Assembly (NCBI GenBank): GCA_947630145.1 | Contig: CANRGL010000008.1 | Coordinates: 1 to 42,564 of the forward strand | DNA length: 42,564 nt | Origin: an uncultured Clostridia bacterium | Lineage (GTDB): Bacteria; Bacillota; Clostridia; TANB77; CAG-465 | Direction of reading: 5' to 3' | Shown: one piece after another, positions 8,149 to 17,928 of the stretch | How positions within the stretch are numbered: the stretch's first letter is position 1 | Layout: each line of letters opens with the position of its first letter | Translations under genes and position numbers: made by a program | The notes under the pieces: generated by a model | The model's database searches: none | What the model saw: the letters and a program-made list of their open reading frames with translations, nothing else | Told to the model about the DNA's origin: nothing

Positions 8149-9201
8149 ATGAAGAAAAAGGTTATAATGGCGGTGTTCCTAATAGGAATACTATTAATAG
8201 TTGGATTTAGTGTATATGGTCTTAACAAGTTCTTTAATAGCCCAGAAATGTTAACTAAAAAATATAGTGAAGAACTTGGAGATGTTATATCTTTAGAAGA
8301 TAATCAAAAGGTAATACGTGTAATAAAAGACTATGTAAATAACGATGATATTGAAGATTATGTCGTGTTGTATGGAGTAGAAAAATATTCGGATATGTCA
8401 GCAGTAGAAGGTGCAGCACCTAATCTTGAGATGTATTCAAATGTTGGTATACAATATATAAATGGAGAAAATACTGAAGTTATAAAATACGATATAGGAA
8501 AAACTTTTGATGTAAATATTGAAATGTCAGTAGAAATTGAAAATAATATAAATTACATATTTATAGCTGATGCAAATGGTGGAAATGCTTGTTTATTAAA
8601 ATTAAATGAAGATAAAACTTTTACTGATTTAATAAAAGATAGTCTTGGTGATGATCCTAAAGGTTATACAATATCATCTACTTGGGATACTACTAATACT
8701 TCAAAATTAAAAATAAAACTTGATAAAGCAGATATTTCATATTTACCAGATAAAACAGAAGAATACATATTAGATTATACAAATACTAAAGTAAATCAAA
8801 CATCATATAGACAAAAATATGTAATGAATAAATTTAATTATTTCATAGCTGATGAAGTAAAAATAGAAAAAGATAATAAAAAAGAAAATAAAACTGATAA
8901 TAAGACTGATACTAATTCATCAGATTCTACTAATAAATCACAAGAAGAAAATTCTAATACAGAAAATGTGCAAACAGAAACAACAACTCAAAATACGCAA
9001 AATGATGATACAAAAGTAGAAGTAAACAAAAATAGTGATACAAAAAAATTACAAATTATTGGAACGCAAAATATATTATATCTAAACTCAACTTCTAGTG
9101 ATATAAAAAATGACTATAAAAAAGCTGAAGGAAAAGTTAAGACTATATTTGAAATAAAAGACGGAAAACTTGTTGTAGTTGATGTAGTAGTTGAAAAATA
9201 A
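8149..9201 (+). CDS. Membrane-anchored hypothetical protein with a low-complexity Asn/Thr/Glu linker
   Basis: ORF with GGAGG SD; one N-terminal TM helix; KKENKTDNKTDTNSSDSTNKS linker. Confidence 0.75.
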   Translation: MKKKVIMAVFLIGILLIVGFSVYGLNKFFNSPEMLTKKYSEELGDVISLEDNQKVIRVIKDYVNNDDIEDYVVLYGVEKYSDMSAVEGAAPNLEMYSNVGIQYINGENTEVIKYDIGKTFDVNIEMSVEIENNINYIFIADANGGNACLLKLNEDKTFTDLIKDSLGDDPKGYTISSTWDTTNTSKLKIKLDKADISYLPDKTEEYILDYTNTKVNQTSYRQKYVMNKFNYFIADEVKIEKDNKKENKTDNKTDTNSSDSTNKSQEENSNTENVQTETTTQNTQNDDTKVEVNKNSDTKKLQIIGTQNILYLNSTSSDIKNDYKKAEGKVKTIFEIKDGKLVVVDVVVEK

Positions 9202-9264
9202 TAAATATAAAGGTAGGTACTATGAATATAAAGTATCTATCTTTTGTTATTGTTGTCATAAGTT

Positions 9265-9290
9265 ATAACCTTACAAAAATGTAAGGTTAT
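9265..9290. promoter_or_regulatory. Perfect inverted repeat upstream of the response regulator: candidate operator (or terminator of the upstream gene)
   Basis: ATAACCTTACA-AAAA-TGTAAGGTTAT; core CCTTACA-N4-TGTAAGG recurs at 11043-11060. Confidence 0.7.
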
Positions 9291-9340
9291 TTTGCTTTCT
9301 TTTATGATATAATAAATAATGGTATTGGAGGTATAAAATA

Positions 9341-10009
9341 ATGCAAAAAATATTAATAATTGAAGATGATGAAAAATTAAGAAATGAAATAGAAATATTT
9401 TTTAATAATAATGGATATAAAACAGAATCTTTAAAAAAATTCGATAATATAATCCAAGATATAATAGATATAAATCCAAATCTAATATTATTAGATATTA
9501 ATTTACCTGGAACAGATGGAGAATATGTTTTAAAAGAAATTAGGAAACAATCTAATGTACCAATTATTATTGTAACAAGTAGAGATAATGAAATAGATGA
9601 ATTATTAAGTATAAATTATGGTGCAGATCACTATATTACGAAACCTTTTAATATTCAAATATTACTTGCTAAAACAAATTCACTATTAAAAAGAAGTAAT
9701 ATGAAAACTGAACAAGATAAAATAGATGTTGAAAATTTTATTATCAATTTATCTGATAGTACAGTAATCAAGGATGGTAAAAAAATTGACTTAACAAAAA
9801 ATGAGCTTAAAATATTAAAATATTTAAGTAAGAAAAGAGGAAAGATTGTATCACGAGAAGAAATTATGGATTATTTATGGGAAAGTAATAGCTTTATTGA
9901 TGATAATACTCTAACAGTAAATATAACTAGATTAAGAAATAAATTAGAAGAACTAAATTTAAAAGAATTATTAGAAACTAAAAGAGGACAAGGATATATA
10001 TTAAAGTAG
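9341..10009 (+). CDS. OmpR/PhoB-family response regulator (Bce-type)
   Basis: ILIIEDDEKLRNE, LLLDINLPGTDG, ITKPFNIQ, C-term winged helix VNITRLRNKLEE. Confidence 0.93.
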   Translation: MQKILIIEDDEKLRNEIEIFFNNNGYKTESLKKFDNIIQDIIDINPNLILLDINLPGTDGEYVLKEIRKQSNVPIIIVTSRDNEIDELLSINYGADHYITKPFNIQILLAKTNSLLKRSNMKTEQDKIDVENFIINLSDSTVIKDGKKIDLTKNELKILKYLSKKRGKIVSREEIMDYLWESNSFIDDNTLTVNITRLRNKLEELNLKELLETKRGQGYILK

Positions 10010-10018
10010 GAGGGAAAT

Positions 10019-11039
10019 ATGAAATTTACTAGTTTTATAAAAGATAAAATATTACAAATTAGTTTAATTGTATTTGGAATTTCCACTATAGAAATATTTT
10101 TGATTTGTTATCCTTATGGAAATTTTATAAAAATCTATATTCCGTTAAGCTTACTAATTTTATATTTTGTTTCTATTATTATAGAATATTTTAATAAAAA
10201 AATATATTATAATAATATTTATAGATTATTAGATGAATTAAAGGAAAAATATTTGATAACAGAAATTATTGAAAATTCTAGTTTTGTAGAAGGAAAAATT
10301 TTAAAAGAAATATTAGAACAAATTGATAAATCTATGATTGAAAATGTAAATAAATATAAATATTTGCAAGAAGATTATAAAGAATATATAGAAATGTGGA
10401 TTCACGAAATAAAAATACCAATAGCTAGTCGGTAAAATGATAGTAGAAAATAATAAAAGCCAAGTTACTAAAAGTATAGATGAAGAGCTAGATAAAATAG
10501 AAAATTACATTGAACAAGCATTATATTATGCTAGAATTAATACTGTAAATAAAGATTATTATATAAAGAAAAATAATTTAGAAGATATAGTAAATGAATG
10601 TATCAAAAAAAATAGAAAAGTTTTAATTGGAGAAAAAATATTTATTGATACTCACGATTTAAAAATATTTGTAAATACTGATAGTAAATGGATTGTATTT
10701 ATTTTAAACCAAATTGTTCAAAATAGTATAAAATATAGAAAACAAAAAGAACAATCTAAAATTGAAATTTATGGGGTAAAAGGAAAAGAAAATGTTGTTT
10801 TATATATAGAAGATAATGGAGTGGGAATAAAAAAAGGAGAAATAACGAGGGTATTTGAAAAAGGATTTACAGGAACAAATGGAAGAATGTTAAATAAAAA
10901 ATCTACAGGAATAGGACTATATTTATGTAAAAAACTATGTGACAAATTAGGAATTGCAATAGAATTGAATTCCATTCAGAATGAAGGAACTAAAGTAAAA
11001 TTAGTATTTCCAAATAGTAGTTATATTGATATGAAATAG
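10019..11039 (+). pseudogene. BceS-like sensor histidine kinase split by a +1 frameshift (ORFs 10019-10435 and 10437-11039)
   Basis: ORF1 ends WIHEIKIPIASR*; removing C10430 gives HEIKIPIASGKMIVENNKSQV...; ORF2 holds the HATPase (N/G boxes, TGIGLYLCKKL). Confidence 0.8.
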
Positions 11040-11042
11040 AAA

Positions 11043-11060
11043 CCTTACAAAAGTGTAAGG
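11043..11060. promoter_or_regulatory. Second copy of the CCTTACA-N4-TGTAAGG dyad, upstream of the ABC transporter
   Basis: CCTTACA AAAG TGTAAGG, followed by a TATAAT-like -10 near 11103. Confidence 0.7.
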
Positions 11061-11137
11061 ATTTTGTAAGCTAAATCGATGGCAACTATTTTAAAAAGCT
11101 AGTATAATTTTAGTTAAGTTAGAAAGGAGTTTTTTAT

Positions 11138-11905
11138 ATGGAAAGAATTTTAGAAGTACAAAATATAGAAAAATACTATGGAAACAAATCAAACTTAACA
11201 AAAGCAATAACAAGTATTAGCTTTAATGTTGATAAAGGAGAATTTGTAGGTATTATGGGAGCAAGTGGATCAGGAAAAACTACATTATTAAATTGTATAT
11301 CTACAATAGATAGAGTAACAGCAGGTCATATAGTTGTAAATCAAGAAGATATCACAAAGTTAAAAGGAAACAAATTAAATAAGTTTAGAAGAGAAGAATT
11401 AGGATTTATTTTTCAAGATTTTAATTTATTAGATACCTTAACTTGCTATGAAAATATAGCACTTGCTTTAACAATTCAGAGAGTAAATGCAAAAGAGATT
11501 GATAAAAGAGTAAATGAAATTGCAGAAAAACTAGAAATAAAAGAAATCTTAAAAAAATATCCTTATCAAGTATCTGGAGGACAAAAACAAAGAGTGGCAT
11601 CAGCAAGAGCAATTATTACAAAGCCAAAACTTGTGCTTGCAGATGAGCCGACTGGAGCGTTAGATTCAAAATCTGCAAGACAATTACTAGAAAATTTTGA
11701 GTTTTTAAATGAGAAACTACAAGCAACAATTTTAATGGTAACTCACGATGCTTTTACAGCATCTTATGCAAGTAGAATATTATTTATTAAGGATGGAAAA
11801 ATATTTAATGAATTAATAAAAGGAAATGATACAAGAAAAGAATTTTTTGAGAAGATAATTGAGGTACAAACACTTCTTGGAGGTGACCTTAGCAATGTTA
11901 TTTAA
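11138..11905 (+). CDS. ABC transporter ATP-binding protein, BceA-like
   Basis: GIMGASGSGKTTLLNCI Walker A, VSGGQKQRVASARAI signature, LVLADEPTGALDS Walker B. Confidence 0.95.
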   Translation: MERILEVQNIEKYYGNKSNLTKAITSISFNVDKGEFVGIMGASGSGKTTLLNCISTIDRVTAGHIVVNQEDITKLKGNKLNKFRREELGFIFQDFNLLDTLTCYENIALALTIQRVNAKEIDKRVNEIAEKLEIKEILKKYPYQVSGGQKQRVASARAIITKPKLVLADEPTGALDSKSARQLLENFEFLNEKLQATILMVTHDAFTASYASRILFIKDGKIFNELIKGNDTRKEFFEKIIEVQTLLGGDLSNVI

Positions 11906-13991
11906 ATTGTCAATAAAAAATATGACAAAGAGCATAAAAGATTATAGCATATACTTTTTAACATTAGTTTTAGGTGTAGCAATATTTTATATGTTTAATT
12001 CATTAGATAGTCAACAAGCAATGCTAGAGGTTTCTCAATCTACAAGAGATATTATAAAACTTATGATTAGTATGCTTGGATTTGTATCCGTATTTGTAGC
12101 AGTAGTATTAGGACTACTAATTGTATATGCAAACAACTTCTTAATAAATAGAAGGAAAAAAGAATTTGGTATATATATTACACTTGGAATGGGCAAAAGA
12201 CAGATATCAAAAATTATTCTATTAGAAACATTATTTGTCGGAATAATATCACTTGCAGTTGGACTTGTAATTGGTATATTTGCATCACAATTTATGTCAA
12301 TATTAGTTGGTAAATTGTTTGAAGTAGATATGAGTGAATTTTATTTTGTATTTTCAAAATATGCTTGTATAAAAACTTGTATATATTTTGCAGTAATGTA
12401 TTTAGCAGTAATGGTTTTTAATACAATGACAATTTCAAGATATAAACTAATTAATTTGTTAAATGCTACAAAGAAAAATGAAAAAGTAAAAATGAGCAAT
12501 CCGTTTTTAGCAGTTTTAGTATTCATATTTGGTAGTAGTATTCTAGGTTTTGCTTACTGGAAAGTAACAGGAGATGTAAATTCAATGAACACAGCAAAAA
12601 AGATCTTGCCTCCAATTATAATGGGAATTGCTGGGACGGTATTAATCTTTTGGTCTTTATCTGGATTTATAATAACAGTTATTCAAAAAATGAAACATAT
12701 TTATTTTAAAGATACAAATATGTTTGTCTTAAGGCAAATAAATAATAAAATTAATACAATGGTTATAAGTATGAGTGTTATATGTTTAATGCTATTTATG
12801 ACAATTAGTATTTTATCATCTAGTTTAGCATTAAGAAATACTATGCAAAGAGATTTAATAGAAATGACACCAGTAGATTTGAATTTATATAAAACTGCTA
12901 ATTTACCAGAAAGTTATATAAAATACAAAAAAGAAATTAGGCCTTCAAAAAAACAAAGAGAAGATTCAAGACATCCTATTAGAGAAACATTGATCAGTAA
13001 TGGACTTGATATGAATTTACTAAAAGATATTGTTGAAATAGATGTGTATGCTACAAATGATTTAACTTGGGAAACTTTTTTTTCAGATAGTTTTAATGAA
13101 GTAAAAGAGGAATTTCCAGGACTTGATTATAAAACATCAGAAAAAATAGTAAAAATATCTGATTATAACAAAATAGCTAAATTGTATGGTATAAAAGAAT
13201 ATAGCTTAAATGAAGATGAATACATTGTGCTTTGTGATTTTGCTAGTCAAACTAAGTTAAGAAATAAAGTATTGGCAAAAGGAAATTATCCTTTAACGAT
13301 TGCAGGAAAAGAATATAAATCAAAATATAATGAATGTAAAGAAGGATTTATTACGATGTCAACAAGTCATACAAATACAGGAATTATAGTAGTTCCAGAT
13401 AGTTGCCCATTAACAGAAGAAATGAAAGAAATGTATTTATTATCAGCAAATTATAATACTAAAACAGATGAAGAAAAACAAGAAATTGAAAAATTATTTG
13501 CAGGAAATGAAAATTCTTCAAATCTTATAAAATCATTAAACGATAATGGAATAGAAATTGATGGTATGACAAAAATTAGTTTAAGGGAAGCAAGTATAGG
13601 AGTAGCAACAATAGTAGTATTTATAGCAATTTATTTAGGAATTATATTTTTAATAGCTAGTAGTGCTATTTTGGCATTAAAACAATTAACAGAAGCAAAT
13701 GATAATAAACAAAGATATACCATTTTAAGAAAAATTGGTTGTGATGAAAAGATGATTAACAAAGCTTTATTTAGACAAATAGGTATTTTCTTTGGCATTC
13801 CACTTATTTTAGCAATTATACATTCTATTTTTGGAATACAATTTGCAATAACAATAATGTCAGGACTTGCATCAAAAGATGATTTACTACCTTCTGTTAT
13901 ATGGACAGTAATAATTATTGGTATAATATATGGATCATATTTTATAGCAACATATTTTGGTGGAAAAAATATCATTAAAGAGGGGGACTAG
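11895..13991 (+). CDS. ABC transporter permease, BceB-like (FtsX domains)
   Basis: MLFKLSIKNMTKSIKDYSIYFLTLVLGVAIFYMFNS; multiple TM helices plus a large extracellular domain; SD GGAGGTGA, overlaps bceA-like 3' end. Confidence 0.92.
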   Translation: MLFKLSIKNMTKSIKDYSIYFLTLVLGVAIFYMFNSLDSQQAMLEVSQSTRDIIKLMISMLGFVSVFVAVVLGLLIVYANNFLINRRKKEFGIYITLGMGKRQISKIILLETLFVGIISLAVGLVIGIFASQFMSILVGKLFEVDMSEFYFVFSKYACIKTCIYFAVMYLAVMVFNTMTISRYKLINLLNATKKNEKVKMSNPFLAVLVFIFGSSILGFAYWKVTGDVNSMNTAKKILPPIIMGIAGTVLIFWSLSGFIITVIQKMKHIYFKDTNMFVLRQINNKINTMVISMSVICLMLFMTISILSSSLALRNTMQRDLIEMTPVDLNLYKTANLPESYIKYKKEIRPSKKQREDSRHPIRETLISNGLDMNLLKDIVEIDVYATNDLTWETFFSDSFNEVKEEFPGLDYKTSEKIVKISDYNKIAKLYGIKEYSLNEDEYIVLCDFASQTKLRNKVLAKGNYPLTIAGKEYKSKYNECKEGFITMSTSHTNTGIIVVPDSCPLTEEMKEMYLLSANYNTKTDEEKQEIEKLFAGNENSSNLIKSLNDNGIEIDGMTKISLREASIGVATIVVFIAIYLGIIFLIASSAILALKQLTEANDNKQRYTILRKIGCDEKMINKALFRQIGIFFGIPLILAIIHSIFGIQFAITIMSGLASKDDLLPSVIWTVIIIGIIYGSYFIATYFGGKNIIKEGD

Positions 13992-13994
13992 AGA

Positions 13995-14486
13995 ATGTTT
14001 GGATTTACAAAATTGATATTTGCTAGAATGATAAGTATAGTTAATATAGTTGTAATACTTGGATTAAGTATATTTGGAAGAGTGGACTTAAAAAAAGAGT
14101 TTATACTTAATGCATATAATAAGGTTATTTTATTTTTTGGGGATAATTCATTAACAAATGATAACAAACTAAAAGGAAAAAGAGAATATGGTGTAGATCA
14201 TTATGTAGGTACATATACGGCAAATTATACTGACTATACAGGAGAAGAAATATTATTTGGAGGAACGATAATAAATAGAAAAAATAAAGAATATATAAAA
14301 TTAAAAATAAAAGTAAAAAAAGAAAGTGGTAATATTAGTGTAATTAATAAACTAGGAAATAATGAAATAACTTTAATAGATGATACAGGAGAATATGAAA
14401 ACAATGTTTACATAGAAGGATTAAGTTATTATCTAATAGTACGTTTAGATAACTTTAAAGGATATATTAATATAGAAACACAATAA
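13995..14486 (+). CDS. Small membrane-anchored/exported protein encoded with the Bce-type module
   Basis: Starts 3 nt after the permease stop; N-terminal hydrophobic helix, then a likely extracellular beta-rich region. Confidence 0.7.
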   Translation: MFGFTKLIFARMISIVNIVVILGLSIFGRVDLKKEFILNAYNKVILFFGDNSLTNDNKLKGKREYGVDHYVGTYTANYTDYTGEEILFGGTIINRKNKEYIKLKIKVKKESGNISVINKLGNNEITLIDDTGEYENNVYIEGLSYYLIVRLDNFKGYINIETQ

Positions 14487-14648
14487 TGTATTTTTTAAAT
14501 TTTAGCAATTTTTTAATAAGTTATTTAAATTTTATTAAAAATATGTTATACTAGTTTTACATAATGGATAATTAAAAATAGGTGTAATTTGTATCTACTT
14601 TATATTTATTATACAATAATCTAAATTTATTAGAAAGGAGCTAAATAT

Positions 14649-15287
14649 ATGAGCTTAATAATAAATGTACCATATGATGAAAAAGATGAGGCAAAGTCAT
14701 TAGGAGCAAAATGGAATCCAAATTTAAAGAAATGGTATGTTGATGAAAGAAAAAACTATTATAAATTTGAAAAATGGATATTAGGAAACAAAGAATATGT
14801 TTCTATATTATGCGATTATTTTTATATTGTAGAAGGAACTCATATATGCTTTAAATGCCACAAACCAACAAAAGTTATAGGATTTGGAGTTAAAAATTTT
14901 TTTGAAGTATATGATTCAAAAGAATATGATAACGAAGATAATTTTTGCTATTATGATGATGTTATACGTATAGGTTCTCATATTGAGCCATTATCAAAAG
15001 ATCTACTTGATAAATTAAAAGAAAAATATAATTATTATGAGAGTTATTCAAAAACTGTAAATGCATCATATTTAGCAAATCATTGTTCAAACTGTAAAGT
15101 AATACAAGGAGAATTTTTCTTATTTGGAGAAGTTGATACACCTTTTTTTATAGATAGTATAGAAAAAGCTAAACAATTGAAATTGTATAAAATACCATTA
15201 GAAAACGATGTAATTGTAGATTTGGATATTGGTTTTGGTTCAGAAGATTATTTAATCGAAAAATATGCACAAAAATTTGACTTTTAG
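14649..15287 (+). CDS. DUF5710-like domain protein with a Cys-rich (CFKC / CSNC) C-terminal region
   Basis: INVPYDEKDEAKSLGAKWNPNLKKWYVDE motif; SD AAAGGAG. Confidence 0.75.
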   Translation: MSLIINVPYDEKDEAKSLGAKWNPNLKKWYVDERKNYYKFEKWILGNKEYVSILCDYFYIVEGTHICFKCHKPTKVIGFGVKNFFEVYDSKEYDNEDNFCYYDDVIRIGSHIEPLSKDLLDKLKEKYNYYESYSKTVNASYLANHCSNCKVIQGEFFLFGEVDTPFFIDSIEKAKQLKLYKIPLENDVIVDLDIGFGSEDYLIEKYAQKFDF

Positions 15288-15304
15288 TATAAAAGAGTTT
15301 AGAT

Positions 15305-15354
15305 CTACTAAAAACTAATTTGTGATTTATAAATTGGTTTTTAGTAGTTTTTTT
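15305..15354 (+). terminator. Rho-independent terminator
   Basis: CTACTAAAAACTAATTT ... AAATTGGTTTTTAGTAG TTTTTTT. Confidence 0.85.
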
Positions 15355-15606
15355 GTTTTTAAAATATATAAAAATATATTATAGATTCATTTAATAAAAA
15401 TATTGACACATTGATTAATTTATTATAAAATACAAACAAAAGTTCTTGATATTGAAAATGCAATAAATTTTGAAATAATTAGTTCTATTTAAATTAAAAT
15501 TTTAAATATTATAAAAAATATTTTTTACTTTTATAAAATATAATATATAACAATTGACTTAAAATTTTATGTTTGATATAATAAAGAGGTTAGAAGAGGT
15601 AAAAAT

Positions 15607-16617
15607 ATGATAGAAGATAGAGTAGTATCGCCAGAATATATTGAAAATGAAGAGGAAGAAAAAGAAGAAGTAACATTAAGACCAAAACTTTTTGATGAAT
15701 ATATTGGACAAAATAAGGTAAAAGAAAATTTAAAAGTATATATTGAAGCTGCTAAAAAAAGAGAAGAAGCTTTAGATCATGTTTTGTTATATGGACCTCC
15801 AGGACTTGGAAAAACTACACTTGCAACTATAATAGCAAACGAAATGGGAAGCAATATAAAAATAACATCAGGTCCTGCAATAGATAAAGCAGGGGATTTA
15901 GCAGCAATACTTACCAATTTACAAGAAAATGATATTTTATTTATTGATGAAATACATAGACTTAATAAATCAGTAGAAGAAGTATTGTATCCTGCTTTAG
16001 AGGATTTTGTATTAGATATAGTGATAGGAAAAGGCCCATCAGCAAGATCTATAAGGCTTGACCTTCCAAAATTTACTTTAGTTGGAGCAACAACAAAAGC
16101 AGGGTCTTTATCATCTCCATTAAGAGATAGATTTGGAATTATACATAAATTAGAACTTTATGCAAATAAGGATTTAGCAAAAATTATATCAAGAAGTGCT
16201 AATATTTTAAATTTTTCTATAAATGATGAAGCAAGTTTAGAAATAGGATCTAGATCAAGGGGAACACCAAGAATTGCTAATAGACTTTTAAAAAGAGTAA
16301 GAGATTTTGCTTTAGTAGAAGGAAAAGATGTTATCGATTATGAAATAGCAAAGAAAGCTTTAGATAGACTTGAAATAGATGAAATAGGCCTAGATAATTC
16401 TGATAGAGAAATGTTAGATACTGTAATAACAAAATTTAATGGTGGACCTGTTGGACTTGATACACTTGCAGCTTCTATTAGTGAAGATAGGGATACAATT
16501 GAAGATGTATATGAACCTTATCTTATGCAAATAGGTTTTCTTACAAGAAGTCCAAGAGGAAGAATTGTAACAAGACTTGCATATGAACATTTGGGATATA
16601 AATTTAATAAAGAATAA
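15607..16617 (+). CDS. ruvB: Holliday junction branch migration DNA helicase RuvB
   Basis: [69 protein letters not shown]. Confidence 0.97.
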   Translation: MIEDRVVSPEYIENEEEEKEEVTLRPKLFDEYIGQNKVKENLKVYIEAAKKREEALDHVLLYGPPGLGKTTLATIIANEMGSNIKITSGPAIDKAGDLAAILTNLQENDILFIDEIHRLNKSVEEVLYPALEDFVLDIVIGKGPSARSIRLDLPKFTLVGATTKAGSLSSPLRDRFGIIHKLELYANKDLAKIISRSANILNFSINDEASLEIGSRSRGTPRIANRLLKRVRDFALVEGKDVIDYEIAKKALDRLEIDEIGLDNSDREMLDTVITKFNGGPVGLDTLAASISEDRDTIEDVYEPYLMQIGFLTRSPRGRIVTRLAYEHLGYKFNKE

Positions 16618-16630
16618 AGGAGATAAATTT

Positions 16631-17086
16631 ATGAAAAAATATATTATACTTTCAGTAGTGATTTTAATTATATTAATTTTTGCTATTTTAGTAACAATGG
16701 TTTTGAAAAACAATAACAATAACAACAATAATAATAATAATAATGTTATAATTGGAAAAACAATATATAAATATCCAAATAAAACTTCTATTATAATATT
16801 AGATAATGGTGATGTAGAAAAAGGTACAACAACAGATGAATTAAATGTAGATGGTACATCAAATTCTATTGAATATAAAAAAACAAAAAATATAACTGAT
16901 AATGAGTTAGAAAAGCTTAAATCTATGATACAAGATATAAAAAATTATAAACAAAGTAATAGAGAAGATTATTCAAAAGACATTGGGTTATTTATTAGAA
17001 TAGATGGTGAAAACTATAGTACTATATATTATGATCAAGAAAAAGTAGATAATTTAAATGATTATTTTGAAAGTTTAATAAAATAG
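16631..17086 (+). CDS. Small membrane-anchored hypothetical protein with a poly-Asn tract
   Basis: ATG at 16631 after AAAGGAG; N-terminal TM then 12 consecutive Asn. Confidence 0.7.
   Translation: MKKYIILSVVILIILIFAILVTMVLKNNNNNNNNNNNNVIIGKTIYKYPNKTSIIILDNGDVEKGTTTDELNVDGTSNSIEYKKTKNITDNELEKLKSMIQDIKNYKQSNREDYSKDIGLFIRIDGENYSTIYYDQEKVDNLNDYFESLIK
16709..16743 (+). repeat. AAC/AAT trinucleotide microsatellite encoding poly-Asn
   Basis: aacaataacaataacaacaataataataataataat. Confidence 0.85.
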
Positions 17087-17097
17087 GAAGGAAAGCT

Positions 17098-17346
17098 ATG
17101 GAAGATAATAAACTAAAAATAGGTGGAATATATAGGCATTTTAAAGGAAAGGACAAGTTGTATAAAATAGACAATATAGCAATAAATTCTGAAACTTTAG
17201 AAGAATGGGTTGTATATACTGCTATTTATGGTGATAAAAAAACATGGATAAGACCAAAATATATGTTTTTTGAAAAAGTACCAGAGGGAAAAGAAAATCC
17301 ACTAAATCAAGAATATAGATTTGAATATATAGGAGATGAAATATAA
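17098..17346 (+). CDS. DUF1653 domain protein
   Basis: IGGIYRHFKGKDKLYKI..IAINSETLEEWVVYTAIYGDKKTWIRPKYMFFEKV. Confidence 0.85.
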   Translation: MEDNKLKIGGIYRHFKGKDKLYKIDNIAINSETLEEWVVYTAIYGDKKTWIRPKYMFFEKVPEGKENPLNQEYRFEYIGDEI

Positions 17347-17928
17347 TTGAGAAAATTACTTATGCATTGTTGTTGTGCTCCTTGTTTTACATATATTGAA
17401 AACGATATAAAATTAAATGGTATAAAAAATAAAGAAGGAAATCTAGAAAAAGTAGATCTTACCGCTTGTTTTTATAACCCTAATATTCATCCTAAAGTAG
17501 AATATGAAAGAAGAAAAAATGCATTTATAGAGTTTTGTAAAATTAAAGATTGCAAAAATGTAGTAATAGATGAGTATGATATGAATGGATATATAAAATA
17601 TGTAATAGAAAATGTCGGAGAGAACAAAAAGTACAAAAAAAGATGTGAATATTGTTACTATATGAGATTAAAAGAAGTATTTGAATATGCAAAAGAAAAT
17701 AAGTTTGATATGGTTGCTACTACTCTTACTATAAGCCCATATCAAAATCATGGATTAATAGAAAAAGCAGGAAGAATCTTAGAAAAAGAGTATGGTATTG
17801 AATATCTTACTACTGATTATAGAGATTATTTTAGAGTTGGCCAAAAAATGGCAAGAGAACTAGGAATATATATGCAAAAATATTGTGGTTGTGTGTTCTC
17901 TTTTGATAATGGAAAGTGGGTATATTAA
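17347..17928 (+). CDS. queH: Epoxyqueuosine reductase QueH (TTG start)
   Basis: LLMHCCCAPCFTY, FYNPNIHPKVEYERR, RCEYCYYMRL, ATTLTISPYQNH. Confidence 0.92.
   Translation: MRKLLMHCCCAPCFTYIENDIKLNGIKNKEGNLEKVDLTACFYNPNIHPKVEYERRKNAFIEFCKIKDCKNVVIDEYDMNGYIKYVIENVGENKKYKKRCEYCYYMRLKEVFEYAKENKFDMVATTLTISPYQNHGLIEKAGRILEKEYGIEYLTTDYRDYFRVGQKMARELGIYMQKYCGCVFSFDNGKWVY

Noticed and set aside
10019-11039. Programmed frameshifting in the histidine kinase
   Set aside because: No clear slippery heptamer or downstream structure at the junction; a simple 1-nt insertion (C10430) is more parsimonious.
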